Part shown: piece by piece, positions 52,556 to 63,015 of the stretch | How positions within the stretch are numbered: the first letter of the stretch is position 1 | Layout of the letters: every line of letters starts with the position of its first letter | The notes under the pieces: model-generated | What the model was told of the DNA's origin: nothing | The model's input: the letters and a program-made list of their open reading frames with translations, nothing else | The model's database searches: none | Position numbers and translations under genes: made by a program | From: Tilletia caries | Lineage: Eukaryota; Basidiomycota; Exobasidiomycetes; Tilletiales; Tilletiaceae | DNA: 64,000 nt | Assembly (NCBI GenBank): GCA_032718865.1 | Contig: JALUTQ010000032.1 | Location: 1,228,049 to 1,292,048 of the forward strand | Direction: 5' to 3'

Positions 52556-54111
52556 TTAAGAGTTAACAATGTTATCCTTAAACCTTTCTATGGTCTCTTT
52601 GTTCTTACGGTTGAATAAGTCTCCTAGAGCGGGAGGTTTACTTTGGCTATGTATGACTCTAGTGTTAGTTGGAAGAAATTCTAGACTTTCCCAAGTCGTT
52701 AGAATAGCATCCCATACTGTCTTCATGTTAGTACCTTCCCATAAGGGATTATATGTACTCTTAAAGATGAGAGTTTCAACCTTGTCTTTCTCAGTTGGAG
52801 TACACTCTGTCTTCCCTGTTAAGGTGAATGCACGAGTGTTCTGATAATCGACCGTTAGGAAGACTTTGTTGAGGAACCCGTGAGGGTAACCTCGTGCACG
52901 CAGTCTAAGATAGAACTTTTTTTCCGTATCTCTAAGAAGCTGTTCAATTCTGAGCAGTTCCTTACATGTCGTAGCAGTTCAGCTTTTTATCCATGCTTTC
53001 TTAACATGTAGTGGATGATACGAGGACCATGGTATATACTGGTATGCATTCGTGGGCTTTTGATATGTCTTTGTTAGGAGTTGAATGTTGTCTTTAACTT
53101 TAGCAGTTACGACTTCAACATCTAAGAAGGTCATTGAGCTTTTTTTGAAACATTCCAGGTGAACTTAAAGTTACTATGCTCGCTTTCAAAGTTATCGATG
53201 AAGTTTTTGTGGAGAGTCTTTGTTGCCTCTGACTACCACAAAGATGTCATCAAGATACCTGCCATAGTACTTTATGTTCTGTCCCTGTCCCGAGTTAGTC
53301 TGAGATGTCCCAGTATACTCGGCTTCTGCCATAACCAAGTTGGCATACATGGGAGCACACGAGGTGCCCATGGCTGTGCCTTTAACTTGTAGGTAGTACT
53401 TTCCCATAAAGGTAAAGTAGTTATTACGAAGAATCTTTTCTAGTAATTTTAGTACTAGAGTTATGGTCTCTATAGGCAGAGAGGAGCGTTTAAGTATATT
53501 TGCCATGCATTCTAGACCCCAGTCTGTAGGGATGCTAGGGTACATTGCTTCAACGTCTCCTGAAATCAGCCAGATGTCCTCTTCAGGGTCTGGAGATCCA
53601 ATGGAAGTATATCTCATTGGCAGGGTTTGTAAGAAGGTAGTCGTGTCCTTAAGGATCCAAGGGTAGTCCTTGACTATGACCTTAAGTTTTTTTCTGCAAC
53701 CCAGATTGATGCATTCGTATAGAATGTATTAAAGCTAGGCACTATAGGTCTTCCTAGGACAGGACTCTTATGTACTTTAGGAAGTAACTTAAAGTAAGGA
53801 AGGGATGATTCTACATCGGATCTCACAAGTAGCCACTTACGTTCCTGAAGGGTCAAGGACCCTCCAAGTTTGTAAATGGTTTCCTTGATCCATCTTCTGT
53901 CATCTAACCAATCTGGTTCTTCCACTTCCTTGTAAACTGCCTTGTCGGTCAGTTGTCTTAAGGCTTCTTTATAGTACCACTCGACCGGTACGATTGCCAT
54001 ACCCATATTCTTATCTGTAGGTAGAATTAGTAAGGACTCTTCTCTTAAGAAGATGTCCAGGGTCTTTATGGCATGGATCGGTGGGTTAGGCCGAGTGAGT
54101 TTCTTACTCAT
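52556..54111 (-). CDS. PLE reverse transcriptase, copy A
   Basis: About 518 codons, starting at ATG 54111. Motifs in order: LLILPTDKNMGMAIVPVEWY (RT0 of PLEs), FKLLPKVHKSPVLGRPIVPS, SGDVEAMYPSIP (motif A with the first catalytic Asp), VKGTAMGTSCAPMYANLVMA (motif B), YYGRYLDDIFVVVRG (motif C, catalytic DD), and the thumb-like NAYQYIPWSSYHPLHVKK with AELLRHVRNC. The K-V-H-K and A-Y-Q-Y-I features are those of Penelope-like enzymes, which are close to telomerase RT. A frame change in the T7 run near 53688-53694 is the same in all three copies; a smaller one near 53440 differs. The start lies 8 nt after the stop of the upstream ORF. Confidence 0.85.
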
Positions 54112-54119
54112 TAAAGATT

Positions 54120-54653
54120 CTAAGATGGCATAGCCTTTGCTAATTCCTTTTTTTCAAATTTAGCATTGCCCTTAGGTGCTTCCGTGTTAGATACAATATG
54201 GAATTTAGGGTTAAATTCTTTCTTGTATTGATTCTTACGGTAAGCCCATTTCCATCTTAGTCTTCGAACGAAGTCCCCATATGAATTCTTCCAAAGTTCT
54301 TCCTTTGGGTTAGGAGTGGGAATGAATTTCATATTGTAAGAGATAATTCTCTGTACAGGGTGTGGGACCGGTGTCTTCGAAAGGTTATGGACTTGATCGT
54401 TGAAGGATCTTGAGTCGATATATTCCAGTGAGGAATGTCTTGCGAGGAACAGCGTTCGTTCTGAAAGGGAGGCAGTAAAGAATTCCACTGGGTAAGTACT
54501 TATCTTTGCTATATCAAAGTTAGAAGGTACTGACCAGTTGCCCTTAGGGACTTTGGACTTGTTCTTTTTTTGCCGGGGGGGCCTTAGACTTAGCCTTGGT
54601 CTTTTTGAACCTTTAGCTTTTTTTGTTGTCTGGCTTCTTCCCTTTGTGGACAC
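54120..54653 (-). CDS. PLE basic ORF upstream of RT, copy A
   Basis: 178 codons open from 54653, without ATG near its start (first codon readable GTG). Lys/Arg-rich N-terminus (KKAKGSKRPRLSLRPPRQKK), then VEFFTASLSERTLFLARHSS and RIISYNMKFIPTPNPKEELW. It ends AKAMPS-TAG, 8 nt before the RT ATG, in all three copies. It may be the C-terminal part of ORF1 joined by splicing or frameshift, or the N-terminus of the RT protein. Confidence 0.55.
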   Translation of the reverse strand: MSTKGRSQTTKKAKGSKRPRLSLRPPRQKKNKSKVPKGNWSVPSNFDIAKISTYPVEFFTASLSERTLFLARHSSLEYIDSRSFNDQVHNLSKTPVPHPVQRIISYNMKFIPTPNPKEELWKNSYGDFVRRLRWKWAYRKNQYKKEFNPKFHIVSNTEAPKGNAKFEKKELAKAMPS

Positions 54654-54665
54654 TTGATTTTTGCT

Positions 54666-55444
54666 TTACCTTTTTCCCTTGCCTTTGAATGGCTGGGCCG
54701 GTGCTTTGCTTTTTCGAAGTGCCTTTAGCGAGCGACTCCTTGACCAGTTCACCAACTGCTTGTTGCAGCGATTTACCTTTTTTTCTTGGAGTGCAAGCTG
54801 AGCTTCATAGGCTTTCTGTTGCTTAGATTCTTTAAATTCTTTTTTTCCTTAAGTGACTTGTTAGCCGCTTGAAGGTAAAGTTTATCGAGATCTTTAGCAA
54901 AGGTTGTCATGAGGACCTCCACTTTACCTCTGACGAGGGGAATGTCTGATCCAACATGATCCTTCAGAGCCTCAGCTTTGGCTTCCAGTGCACTACGAAG
55001 GTTTAGGAGGAGGGCCTGAGTATTGCCCTCAATGACCAGCTGGTCGACTTCCGTCTTCCTAGCATCGATCAGAATGTTGAGGTAGAACCTCAAGCATTCT
55101 TCCTTCTTCTCAGCCATCCTTTCCTGAAGAGCTCGGAAAGCATCTGGGTTTGACTCCAAAGCTTCCTTACTAATCTGGAGAGGAGGAGAGTGCACTGTGC
55201 CTTTAATGGCAGGAGGGAAGTGGTCTGGGCCTAGGCCCTTTGCACGTTCCAACGCAGCCAAGTTTTCCCTGGCCTTGAAGTATTTTGAATACACGGAGGA
55301 CGCTCTTGCGAGGTGCTCTCTCGTGATATTCTCAAGGTCGGGCAGGCTCAGCTTAGCTGAAGCAGGTCCCGAGGGATACTGCTTGTCAGATACCTTGATG
55401 GTAGTCTGACCGCCTGAGCCACCATGGAGTCCTTCGACGTCCAT
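54666..55444 (-). CDS. PLE ORF1, coiled-coil protein, copy A
   Basis: About 259 codons from ATG 55444. Highly charged and helical: NITREHLARASSVYSKYFKA, LQERMAEKKEECLRFYLNIL, RSALEAKAEALKDHVGSD, then a Lys-rich tail SKAPAQPFKGKGKR. No known domain; a nucleic-acid-binding or assembly role like a gag is plausible. The frame is broken in the T7 run near 54841. Copy B has T5 there and is open to the tail, so this break is probably a homopolymer error. Confidence 0.6.
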
Positions 55445-55578
55445 GGCCGTGCCAGATTGGTCACGTAGAGCTTGCGCTCCAGGCGTGGGGGAGGGATGTG
55501 GGGGGGAAGGGAGAGGAGAGAGGAGTAGGAGAAGGGGGAACTACAGTACTCATCGTGAAAGGTGTTGTCGAGGTGGAG

Positions 55579-55584
55579 TAGGGT
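55579..55584 (+). repeat. Single telomeric unit at the PLE A/B junction
   Basis: TAGGGT followed by GAAAGTAAGAAG. Only one unit separates the 5' end of copy A from the 3' end of copy B. Confidence 0.75.
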
Positions 55585-58500
55585 GAAAGTAAGAAGTGAA
55601 GTGACAACTTGAGGGAGACTTGAAGAGGAGTCGAGGATGGCGAGTAAGACGTGGCTACAGGTGCGCTTACTGTTTCGTCCTCAAACTGGACTCTTCAGGC
55701 GTCGTCTTTATACCTTTTTGGATCCCCTACGGGGACTTCTCTGATTTCTGTTGGGCATCCCTGTCAAGGTGCGCTTTCTACGGGGTTCTACGATGTTCCG
55801 AAGACGCATCGCGCCCCAGAAAACTAAGTGAACTTGTCCCAACAGAAGAAAGAAGGGTAACTAATTTGGGGGAGTCCCTCAAATTTCGATGTGGCGTTGT
55901 GGCTTTGGGGTGGTGCCCCAAATTAAGTGCCCTCGGCCTTTGGATCGAAGTACCCTTTTTCTCAGAATGATCCGTATGACCTTTCATCTCGGTGTCAGCC
56001 GATGGGTCCTAGCTCCCTTTTCAGGGGGGGGGTTCTCATTCGAGTACTGACGTGGCAGTGCTGGGTCTTAATCAGGAGACCGACGGATAGCCGATTACCA
56101 CAGCCAAATTTGGGGGTGTGGGGACCTCAACCAAATTGGGGGTCTTTCGGGGCTAAGTCGGTGATCTGTCATAAGTCTCAGGTAGCCGAGATGTGGGGAT
56201 ATAGGTCTCAGAGAGGTTTGTTTCTTCTTTTTTGTCTTTCTGTCTATGTCGATGGTCCCATATAGGATGGCGTCATCGTTCATTCTCCATTTGTAACTCT
56301 AAGTCATAAATGGATTCACAGAAAGTACAAATCAGATTGTGTATGGCTTTCTAGTTACTAACCGGTGATCGCTCTTAGAACTGTCTTTGTACTAGACTAG
56401 TTAATCGAGACGATACTTCTCTATGTATAAGGTGCTGGAACCTTATACTAGCCATCGGTGTTCTACTTTTTGAAAATGTCAATTTTTTTGGCATTACTAG
56501 GCCTAAGCCGTTCCCTAAATAGGATATACCCGTCAGACCGACCCACTAAGGGGACTGCGGGAAAATAATGCCAAAAAATCGTCGAAAAAATCGGCGAAAA
56601 AAAATTGACGACCATACGCGGATTCGAACAAGGGACTTGGAGTGATACAGGAATCAAACTTCCTACCACTGGTCCATAGTCCCCGCCGAATTTGTTAAAC
56701 TACTTACCCTCAAGCACTCATATACTACATTCCTACTAAGTTTATAGTATCCATATGGTACTTTCTTAAGTTAAGAGTTAACAATGTTATCCTTAAACCT
56801 TTCTATGGTCTCTTTGTTCTTACGGTTGAATAAGTCTCCTAGAGCGGGAGGTTTACTTTGGCTATGTATGACTCTAGTGTTAGTTGGAAGAAATTCTAGA
56901 CTTTCCCAAGTCGTTAGAATAGCATCCCATACTGTCTTCATGTTAGTACCTTCCCATAAGGGATTATATGTACTCTTAAAGATGAGAGTTTCAACCTTGT
57001 CTTTCTCAGTTGGAGTACACTCTGTCTTCCCTGTTAAGGTGAATGCACGAGTGTTCTGATAATCGACCGTTAGGAAGACTTTGTTGAGGAACCCGTGAGG
57101 GTAACCTCGTGCACGCAGTCTAAGATAGAACTTTTTTTCCGTATCTCTAAGAAGCTGTTCAATTCTGAGCAGTTCCTTACATGTCGTAGCAGTTCAGCTT
57201 TTTATCCATGCTTTCTTAACATGTAGTGGATGATACGAGGACCATGGTATATACTGGTATGCATTCGTGGGCTTTTTGATATGTCTTTGTTAGGAGTTGA
57301 ATGTTGTCTTTAACTTTAGCAGTTACGACTTCAACATCTAAGAAGGTCATTGAGCTTTTTTTGAAACATTCCAGGTGAACTTAAAGTTACTATGCTCGCT
57401 TTCAAAGTTATCGATGAAGTTTTTGTGGAGAGTCTTTGTTGCCTCTGACTACCACAAAGATGTCATCAAGATACCTGCCATAGTACTTTATGTTCTGTCC
57501 CTGTCCCGAGTTAGTCTGAGATGTCCCAGTATACTCGGCTTCTGCCATAACCAAGTTGGCATACATGGGAGCACACGAGGTGCCCATGGCTGTGCCTTTA
57601 ACTTGTAGGTAGTACTTTCCCATAAAGGTAAAGTAGTTATTACGAAGAATCTTTTTCTAGTAATTTTTAGTACTAGAGTTATGGTCTCTATAGGCAGAGA
57701 GGAGCGTTTAAGTATATTTGCCATGCATTCTAGACCCCAGTCTGTAGGGATGCTAGGGTACATTGCTTCAACGTCTCCTGAAATCAGCCAGATGTCCTCT
57801 TCAGGGTCTGGAGATCCAATGGAAGTATATCTCATTGGCAGGGTTTGTAAGAAGGTAGTCGTGTCCTTAAGGATCCAAGGGTAGTCCTTGACTATGACCT
57901 TAAGTTTTTTTCTGCAACCCAGATTGATGCATTCGTATAGAATGTATTAAAGCTAGGCACTATAGGTCTTCCTAGGACAGGACTCTTATGTACTTTAGGA
58001 AGTAACTTAAAGTAAGGAAGGGATGATTCTACATCGGATCTCACAAGTAGCCACTTACGTTCCTGAAGGGTCAAGGACCCTCCAAGTTTGTAAATGGTTT
58101 CCTTGATCCATCTTCTGTCATCTAACCAATCTGGTTCTTCCACTTCCTTGTAAACTGCCTTGTCGGTCAGTTGTCTTAAGGCTTCTTTATAGTACCACTC
58201 GACCGGTACGATTGCCATACCCATATTCTTATCTGTAGGTAGAATTAGTAAGGACTCTTCTCTTAAGAAGATGTCCAGGGTCTTTATGGCATGTATCGGT
58301 GGGTTAGGCCGAGTGAGTTTCTTACTCATTAAAGATTCTAAGATGGCATAGCCTTTGCTAATTCCTTTTTTTCAAATTTAGCATTGCCCTTAGGTGCTTC
58401 CGTGTTAGATACAATATGGAATTTAGGGTTAAATTCTTTCTTGTATTGATTCTTACGGTAAGCCCATTTCCATCTTAGTCTTCGAACGAAGTCCCCATAT

Positions 58501-59189
58501 GAATTCTTCCAAAGTTCTTCCTTTGGGTTAGGAGTGGGAATGAATTTCATATTGTAAGAGATAATTCTCTGTACAGGGTGTGGGACCGGTGTCTTCGAAA
58601 GGTTATGGACTTGATCGTTGAAGGATCTTGAGTCGATATATTCCAGTGAGGAATGTCTTGCGAGGAACAGCGTTCGTTCTGAAAGGGAGGCAGTAAAGAA
58701 TTCCACTGGGTAAGTACTTATCTTTGCTATATCAAAGTTAGAAGGTACTGACCAGTTGCCCTTAGGGACTTTGGACTTGTTCTTTTTTTGCCGGGGGGCC
58801 TTAGACTTAGCCTTGGTCTTTTGAACCTTTAGCTTTTTTTGTTGTCTGGCTTCTTCCCTTTGTGGACACTTGATTTTGCTTTACCTTTTTCCCTTGCCTT
58901 TGAATGGCTGGGCCGGTGCTTTGCTTTTTCGAAGTGCCTTTAGCGAGCGACTCCTTGACCAGTTCACCAACTGCTTGTTGCAGCGATTTACCTTTTTTTC
59001 TTGGAGTGCAAGCTGAGCTTCATAGGCTTTCTGTTGCTTAGATTCTTTAAATTCTTTTTCCTTAAGTGACTTGTTAGCCGCTTGAAGGTAAAGTTTATCG
59101 AGATCTTTAGCAAAGGTTGTCATGAGGACCTCCACTTTACCTCTGACGAGGGGAATGTCTGATCCAACATGATCCTTCAGAGCCTCAGC
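55585..59189 (-). mobile_element. Penelope-like element, copy B (5'-truncated)
   Basis: 3.6 kb, nearly identical to copy A over its length. RT region complement(56771..58329), basic ORF complement(58338..about 58870), ORF1 tail complement(58881..59189). It ends inside ORF1 at AGCCTCAGCTT, equal to about 54980 in copy A, where TTAGGG repeats begin. Homopolymers differ from copy A at many places. Confidence 0.92.
56771..58329 (-). CDS. PLE reverse transcriptase, copy B
   Basis: Same motifs and start context as copy A (RT0, motif A DVEAMYPSIP, motif B GTAMGTSCAPMY, motif C YLDD). Compared with copy A it has an extra T and extra A in runs near 57655 and 57665, which shift the frame between motifs A and B. 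It also shares the T7 run at about 57904. Confidence 0.8.
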
Positions 59190-59260
59190 TTAGGGTTAGG
59201 GTTAGGGTTAGGGTTAGGGTTAGGGTTAGGGTTAGGGGGTTAGGGTTAGGGTTAGGGTTA
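59190..59260 (+). repeat. Interstitial telomeric repeat array 3 (TTAGGG)
   Basis: About eleven units with one variant (TTAGGGGG). Joins the truncated end of PLE copy B to the 3' end of copy C. Confidence 0.97.
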
Positions 59261-62200
59261 GTAAGAAGTGAAGTGACAACTTGAGGGAGACTTGAAGAGG
59301 AGTCGAGGATGGCGAGTAAGACGTGGCTACAGGTGCGCTTACTGTTTCGTCCTCAAACTGGACTCTTCAGGCGTCGTCTTTATACCTTTTGGATCCCCTA
59401 CGGGGACTTCTCTGATTTCTGTTGGGCATCCCTGTCAAGGTGCGCTTTCTACGGGGTTCTACGATGTTCCGAAGACGCATCGCGCCCCAGAAAACTAAGT
59501 GAACTTGTCCCAACAGAAGAAAGAAGGGTAACTAATTTGGGGGGGAGTCCCTCAAATTTCGATGTGGCGTTGTGGCTTTGGGGTGGTGCCCCAAATTAAG
59601 TGCCCTCGGCCTTTGGATCGAAGTACCCTTTTTTTCTCAGAATGATCCGTATGACCTTTCATCTCAGTGTCAGCCGATGGGTCCTAGCTCCCTTTTTCAG
59701 GGGGTTCTCATTCGAGTACTGACGTGGCAGTGCTGGGTCTTAATCAGGAGACCGACGGATAGCCGATTACCACAGCCAAATTTGGGGGTGTGGGGACCTC
59801 AACCAAATTGGGGGTCCTTCGGAGCTAAGTCGGTGATCTGTCATAAGTCTCAGGTAGCCGAGATGTGGGGATATAGGTCTCAGAGAGGTTTGTTTCTTCT
59901 TTTTGTCTTTCTGTCTATGTCGATGGTCCCATATAGGATGGCGTCATCGTTCATTCTCCATTTGTAACTCTAAGTCATAAATGGATTCACAGAAAGTACA
60001 AATCAGATTGTGTATGGCTTTCTAGTTACTAACCGGTGATCGCTCTTAGAACTGTCTTTGTACTAGACTAGTTAATCGAGACGATACTTCTCTATGTATA
60101 AGGTGCTGGAACCTTATACTAGCCATCGGTGTTCTACTTTTTGAAAATGTCAATTTTTTTGGCATTACTAGGCCTAAGCCGTTCCCTAAATAGGATATAC
60201 CCGTCTGACCGACCCACTAAGGGGACTGCGGGAAAAATAATGCCAAAAATCGTCGAAAAAAATCGGCGAAAAAAAATTGACGACCATACGCGGATTCGAA
60301 CAAGGGACTTGGAGTGATACAGGAATCAAACTTCCTACCACTGGTCCATAGTCCCCGCCGAATTTGTTAAACTACTTACCCTCAAGCACTCATATACTAC
60401 ATTCCTACTAAGTTTATAGTATCCATATGGTACTTTCTTAAGTTAAGAGTTAACAATGTTATCCTTAAACCTTTCTATGGTCTCTTTGTTCTTACGGTTG
60501 AATAAGTCTCCTAGAGCGGGAGGTTTACTTTGGCTATGTATGACTCTAGTGTTAGTTGGAAGAAATTCTAGACTTTCCCAAGTCGTTAGAATAGCATCCC
60601 ATACTGTCTTCATGTTAGTACCTTCCCATAAGGGATTATATGTACTCTTAAAGATGAGAGTTTCAACCTTGTCTTTCTCAGTTGGAGTACACTCTGTCTT
60701 CCCTGTTAAGGTGAATGCACGAGTGTTCTGATAATCGACCGTTAGGAAGACTTTGTTGAGGAACCCGTGAGGGTAACCTCGTGCACGCAGTCTAAGATAG
60801 AACTTTTTTTCCGTATCTCTAAGAAGCTGTTCAATTCTGAGCAGTTCCTTACATGTCGTAGCAGTTCAGCTTTTATCCATGCTTTCTTAACATGTAGTGG
60901 ATGATACGAGGACCATGGTATATACTGGTATGCATTCATGGGCTTTTTGATATGTCTTTGTTAGGAGTTGAATGTTGTCTTTAACTTTAGCAGTTACGAC
61001 TTCAACATCTAAGAAGGTCATTGAGCTTTTTTTGAAACATTCCAGGTGAACTTAAAGTTACTATGCTCGCTTTCAAAGTTATCGATGAAGTTTTTGTGGA
61101 GAGTCTTTGTTGCCTCTGACTACCACAAAGATGTCATCAAGATACCTGCCATAGTACTTTATGTTCTGTCCCTGTCCCGAGTTAGTCTGAGATGTCCCAG
61201 TATACTCGGCTTCTGCCATAACCAAGTTGGCATACATGGGAGCACACGAGGTGCCCATGGCTGTGCCTTTAACTTGTAGGTAGTACTTTCCCATAAAGGT
61301 AAAGTAGTTATTACGAAGAATCTTTTTCTAGTAATTTTTAGTACTAGAGTTATGGTCTCTATAGGCAGAGAGGAGCGTTTAAGTATATTTGCCATGCATT
61401 CTAGACCCCAGTCTGTAGGGATGCTAGGGTACATTGCTTCAACGTCTCCTGAAATCAGCCAGATGTCCTCTTCAGGGTCTGGAGATCCAATGGAAGTATA
61501 TCTCATTGGCAGGGTTTGTAAGAAGGTAGTCGTGTCCTTAAGGATCCAAGGGTAGTCCTTGACTATGACCTTAAGTTTTTTTCTGCAACCCAGATTGATG
61601 CATTCGTATAGAATGTATTAAAGCTAGGCACTATAGGTCTTCCTAGGACAGGACTCTTATGTACTTTAGGAAGTAACTTAAAGTAAGGAAGGGATGATTC
61701 TACATCGGATCTCACAAGTAGCCACTTACGTTCCTGAAGGGTCAAGGACCCTCCAAGTTTGTAAATGGTTTCCTTGATCCATCTTCTGTCATCTAACCAA
61801 TCTGGTTCTTCCACTTCCTTGTAAACTGCCTTGTCGGTCAGTTGTCTTAAGGCTTCTTTATAGTACCACTCGACCGGTACGATTGCCATACCCATATTCT
61901 TATCTGTAGGTAGAATTAGTAAGGACTCTTCTCTTAAGAAGATGTCCAGGGTCTTTATGGCATGGATCGGTGGGTTAGGCCGAGTGAGTTTCTTACTCAT
62001 TAAAGATTCTAAGATGGCATAGCCTTTGCTAATTCCTTTTTTTCAAATTTAGCATTGCCCTTAGGTGCTTCCGTGTTAGATACAATATGGAATTTAGGGT
62101 TAAATTCTTTCTTGTATTGATTCTTACGGTAAGCCCATTTCCATCTTAGTCTTCGAACGAAGTCCCCATATGAATTCTTCCAAAGTTCTTCCTTTGGGTT

Positions 62201-62910
62201 AGGAGTGGGAATGAATTTCATATTGTAAGAGATAATTCTCTGTACAGGGTGTGGGACCGGTGTCTTCGAAAGGTTATGGACTTGATCGTTGAAGGATCTT
62301 GAGTCGATATATTCCAGTGAGGAATGTCTTGCGAGGAACAGCGTTCGTTCTGAAAGGGAGGCAGTAAAGAATTCTACTGGGTAAGTACTTATCTTTGCTA
62401 TATCAAAGTTAGAAGGTACTGACCAGTTGCCCTTAGGGACTTTGGACTTGTTCTTTTTTTGCCGGGGGGCCTTAGACTTAGCCTTGGTCTTTTGAACCTT
62501 TAGCTTTTTTTGTTGTCTGGCTTCTTCCCTTTGTGGACACTCGATTTTTGCTTTACCTTTTTCCCTTGCCTTTGAATGGCTGGGCCGGTGCTTTGCTTTT
62601 TCGAAGTGCCTTTAGCGAGCGACTCCTTGACCAGTTCACCAACTGCTTGTTGCAGCGATTTACCTTTTTTTCTTGGAGTGCAAGCTGAGCTTCATAGGCT
62701 TTCTGTTGCTTAGATTCTTTAAATTCTTTTTTTCCTTAAGTGACTTGTTAGCCGCTTGAAGGTAAAGTTTATCGAGATCTTTAGCAAAGGTTGTCATGAG
62801 GACCTCCACTTTACCTCTGACGAGGGGAATGTCTGATCCAACATGATCCTTCAGAGCCTCAGCTTTGGCTTCCAGTGCACTACGAAGGTTTAGGAGGAGG
62901 GCCTGAGTAT
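59261..62910 (-). mobile_element. Penelope-like element, copy C (5'-truncated)
   Basis: 3.65 kb. RT region complement(60443..62000), basic ORF from about 62540 to 62009, ORF1 tail to 62910. It ends at GGGCCTGAGTATT, about 45 bp further into ORF1 than copy B (equal to about 55024 in copy A). The different truncation point shows that it is an independent insertion, not a tandem duplication of copy B. Confidence 0.92.
60443..62000 (-). CDS. PLE reverse transcriptase, copy C
   Basis: Same motif series as copies A and B. The thumb region here is open for 65 codons (60742-60939, AYQYIPWSSYHPLHVKKAWI). It shares the frame change at the T7 run (about 61575) and the run lengths of copy B near 61325. 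Confidence 0.8.
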
Positions 62911-63015
62911 TTGGGGTTAGGGGTTAGGGTTAGGGTTAGGGGTTAGGGTTAGGGTTAGGGTTAGGGGTTAGGGTTAGGGGTTAGGGTTAGGGGTTAGGGT
63001 TAGGGTTAGGGTTAG
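62911..63015 (+). repeat. Interstitial telomeric repeat array 4 (TTAGGG/TTAGGGG)
   Basis: About 16 units, mixing TTAGGG with TTAGGGG, unlike the purer arrays to the left. Joins PLE copy C to the distal unassigned segment. Confidence 0.97.

Larger units (their letters stand above)
51361..55578 (-). mobile_element. Penelope-like element (Coprina-type, endonuclease-free), copy A
   Basis: Longest copy, 4.2 kb, sense strand minus. In sense order: about 130 bp leader, ORF1 (55444-54666), a basic ORF (54653-54120), the reverse transcriptase (54111-52556), then a 1.2-kb untranslated region ending CACTTCACTTCTTAC next to inverted telomeric repeats. No GIY-YIG domain follows the RT. The 3' end is attached to TTAGGG, as expected if the RNA was reverse-transcribed from the G-rich telomeric overhang. 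Confidence 0.9.
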
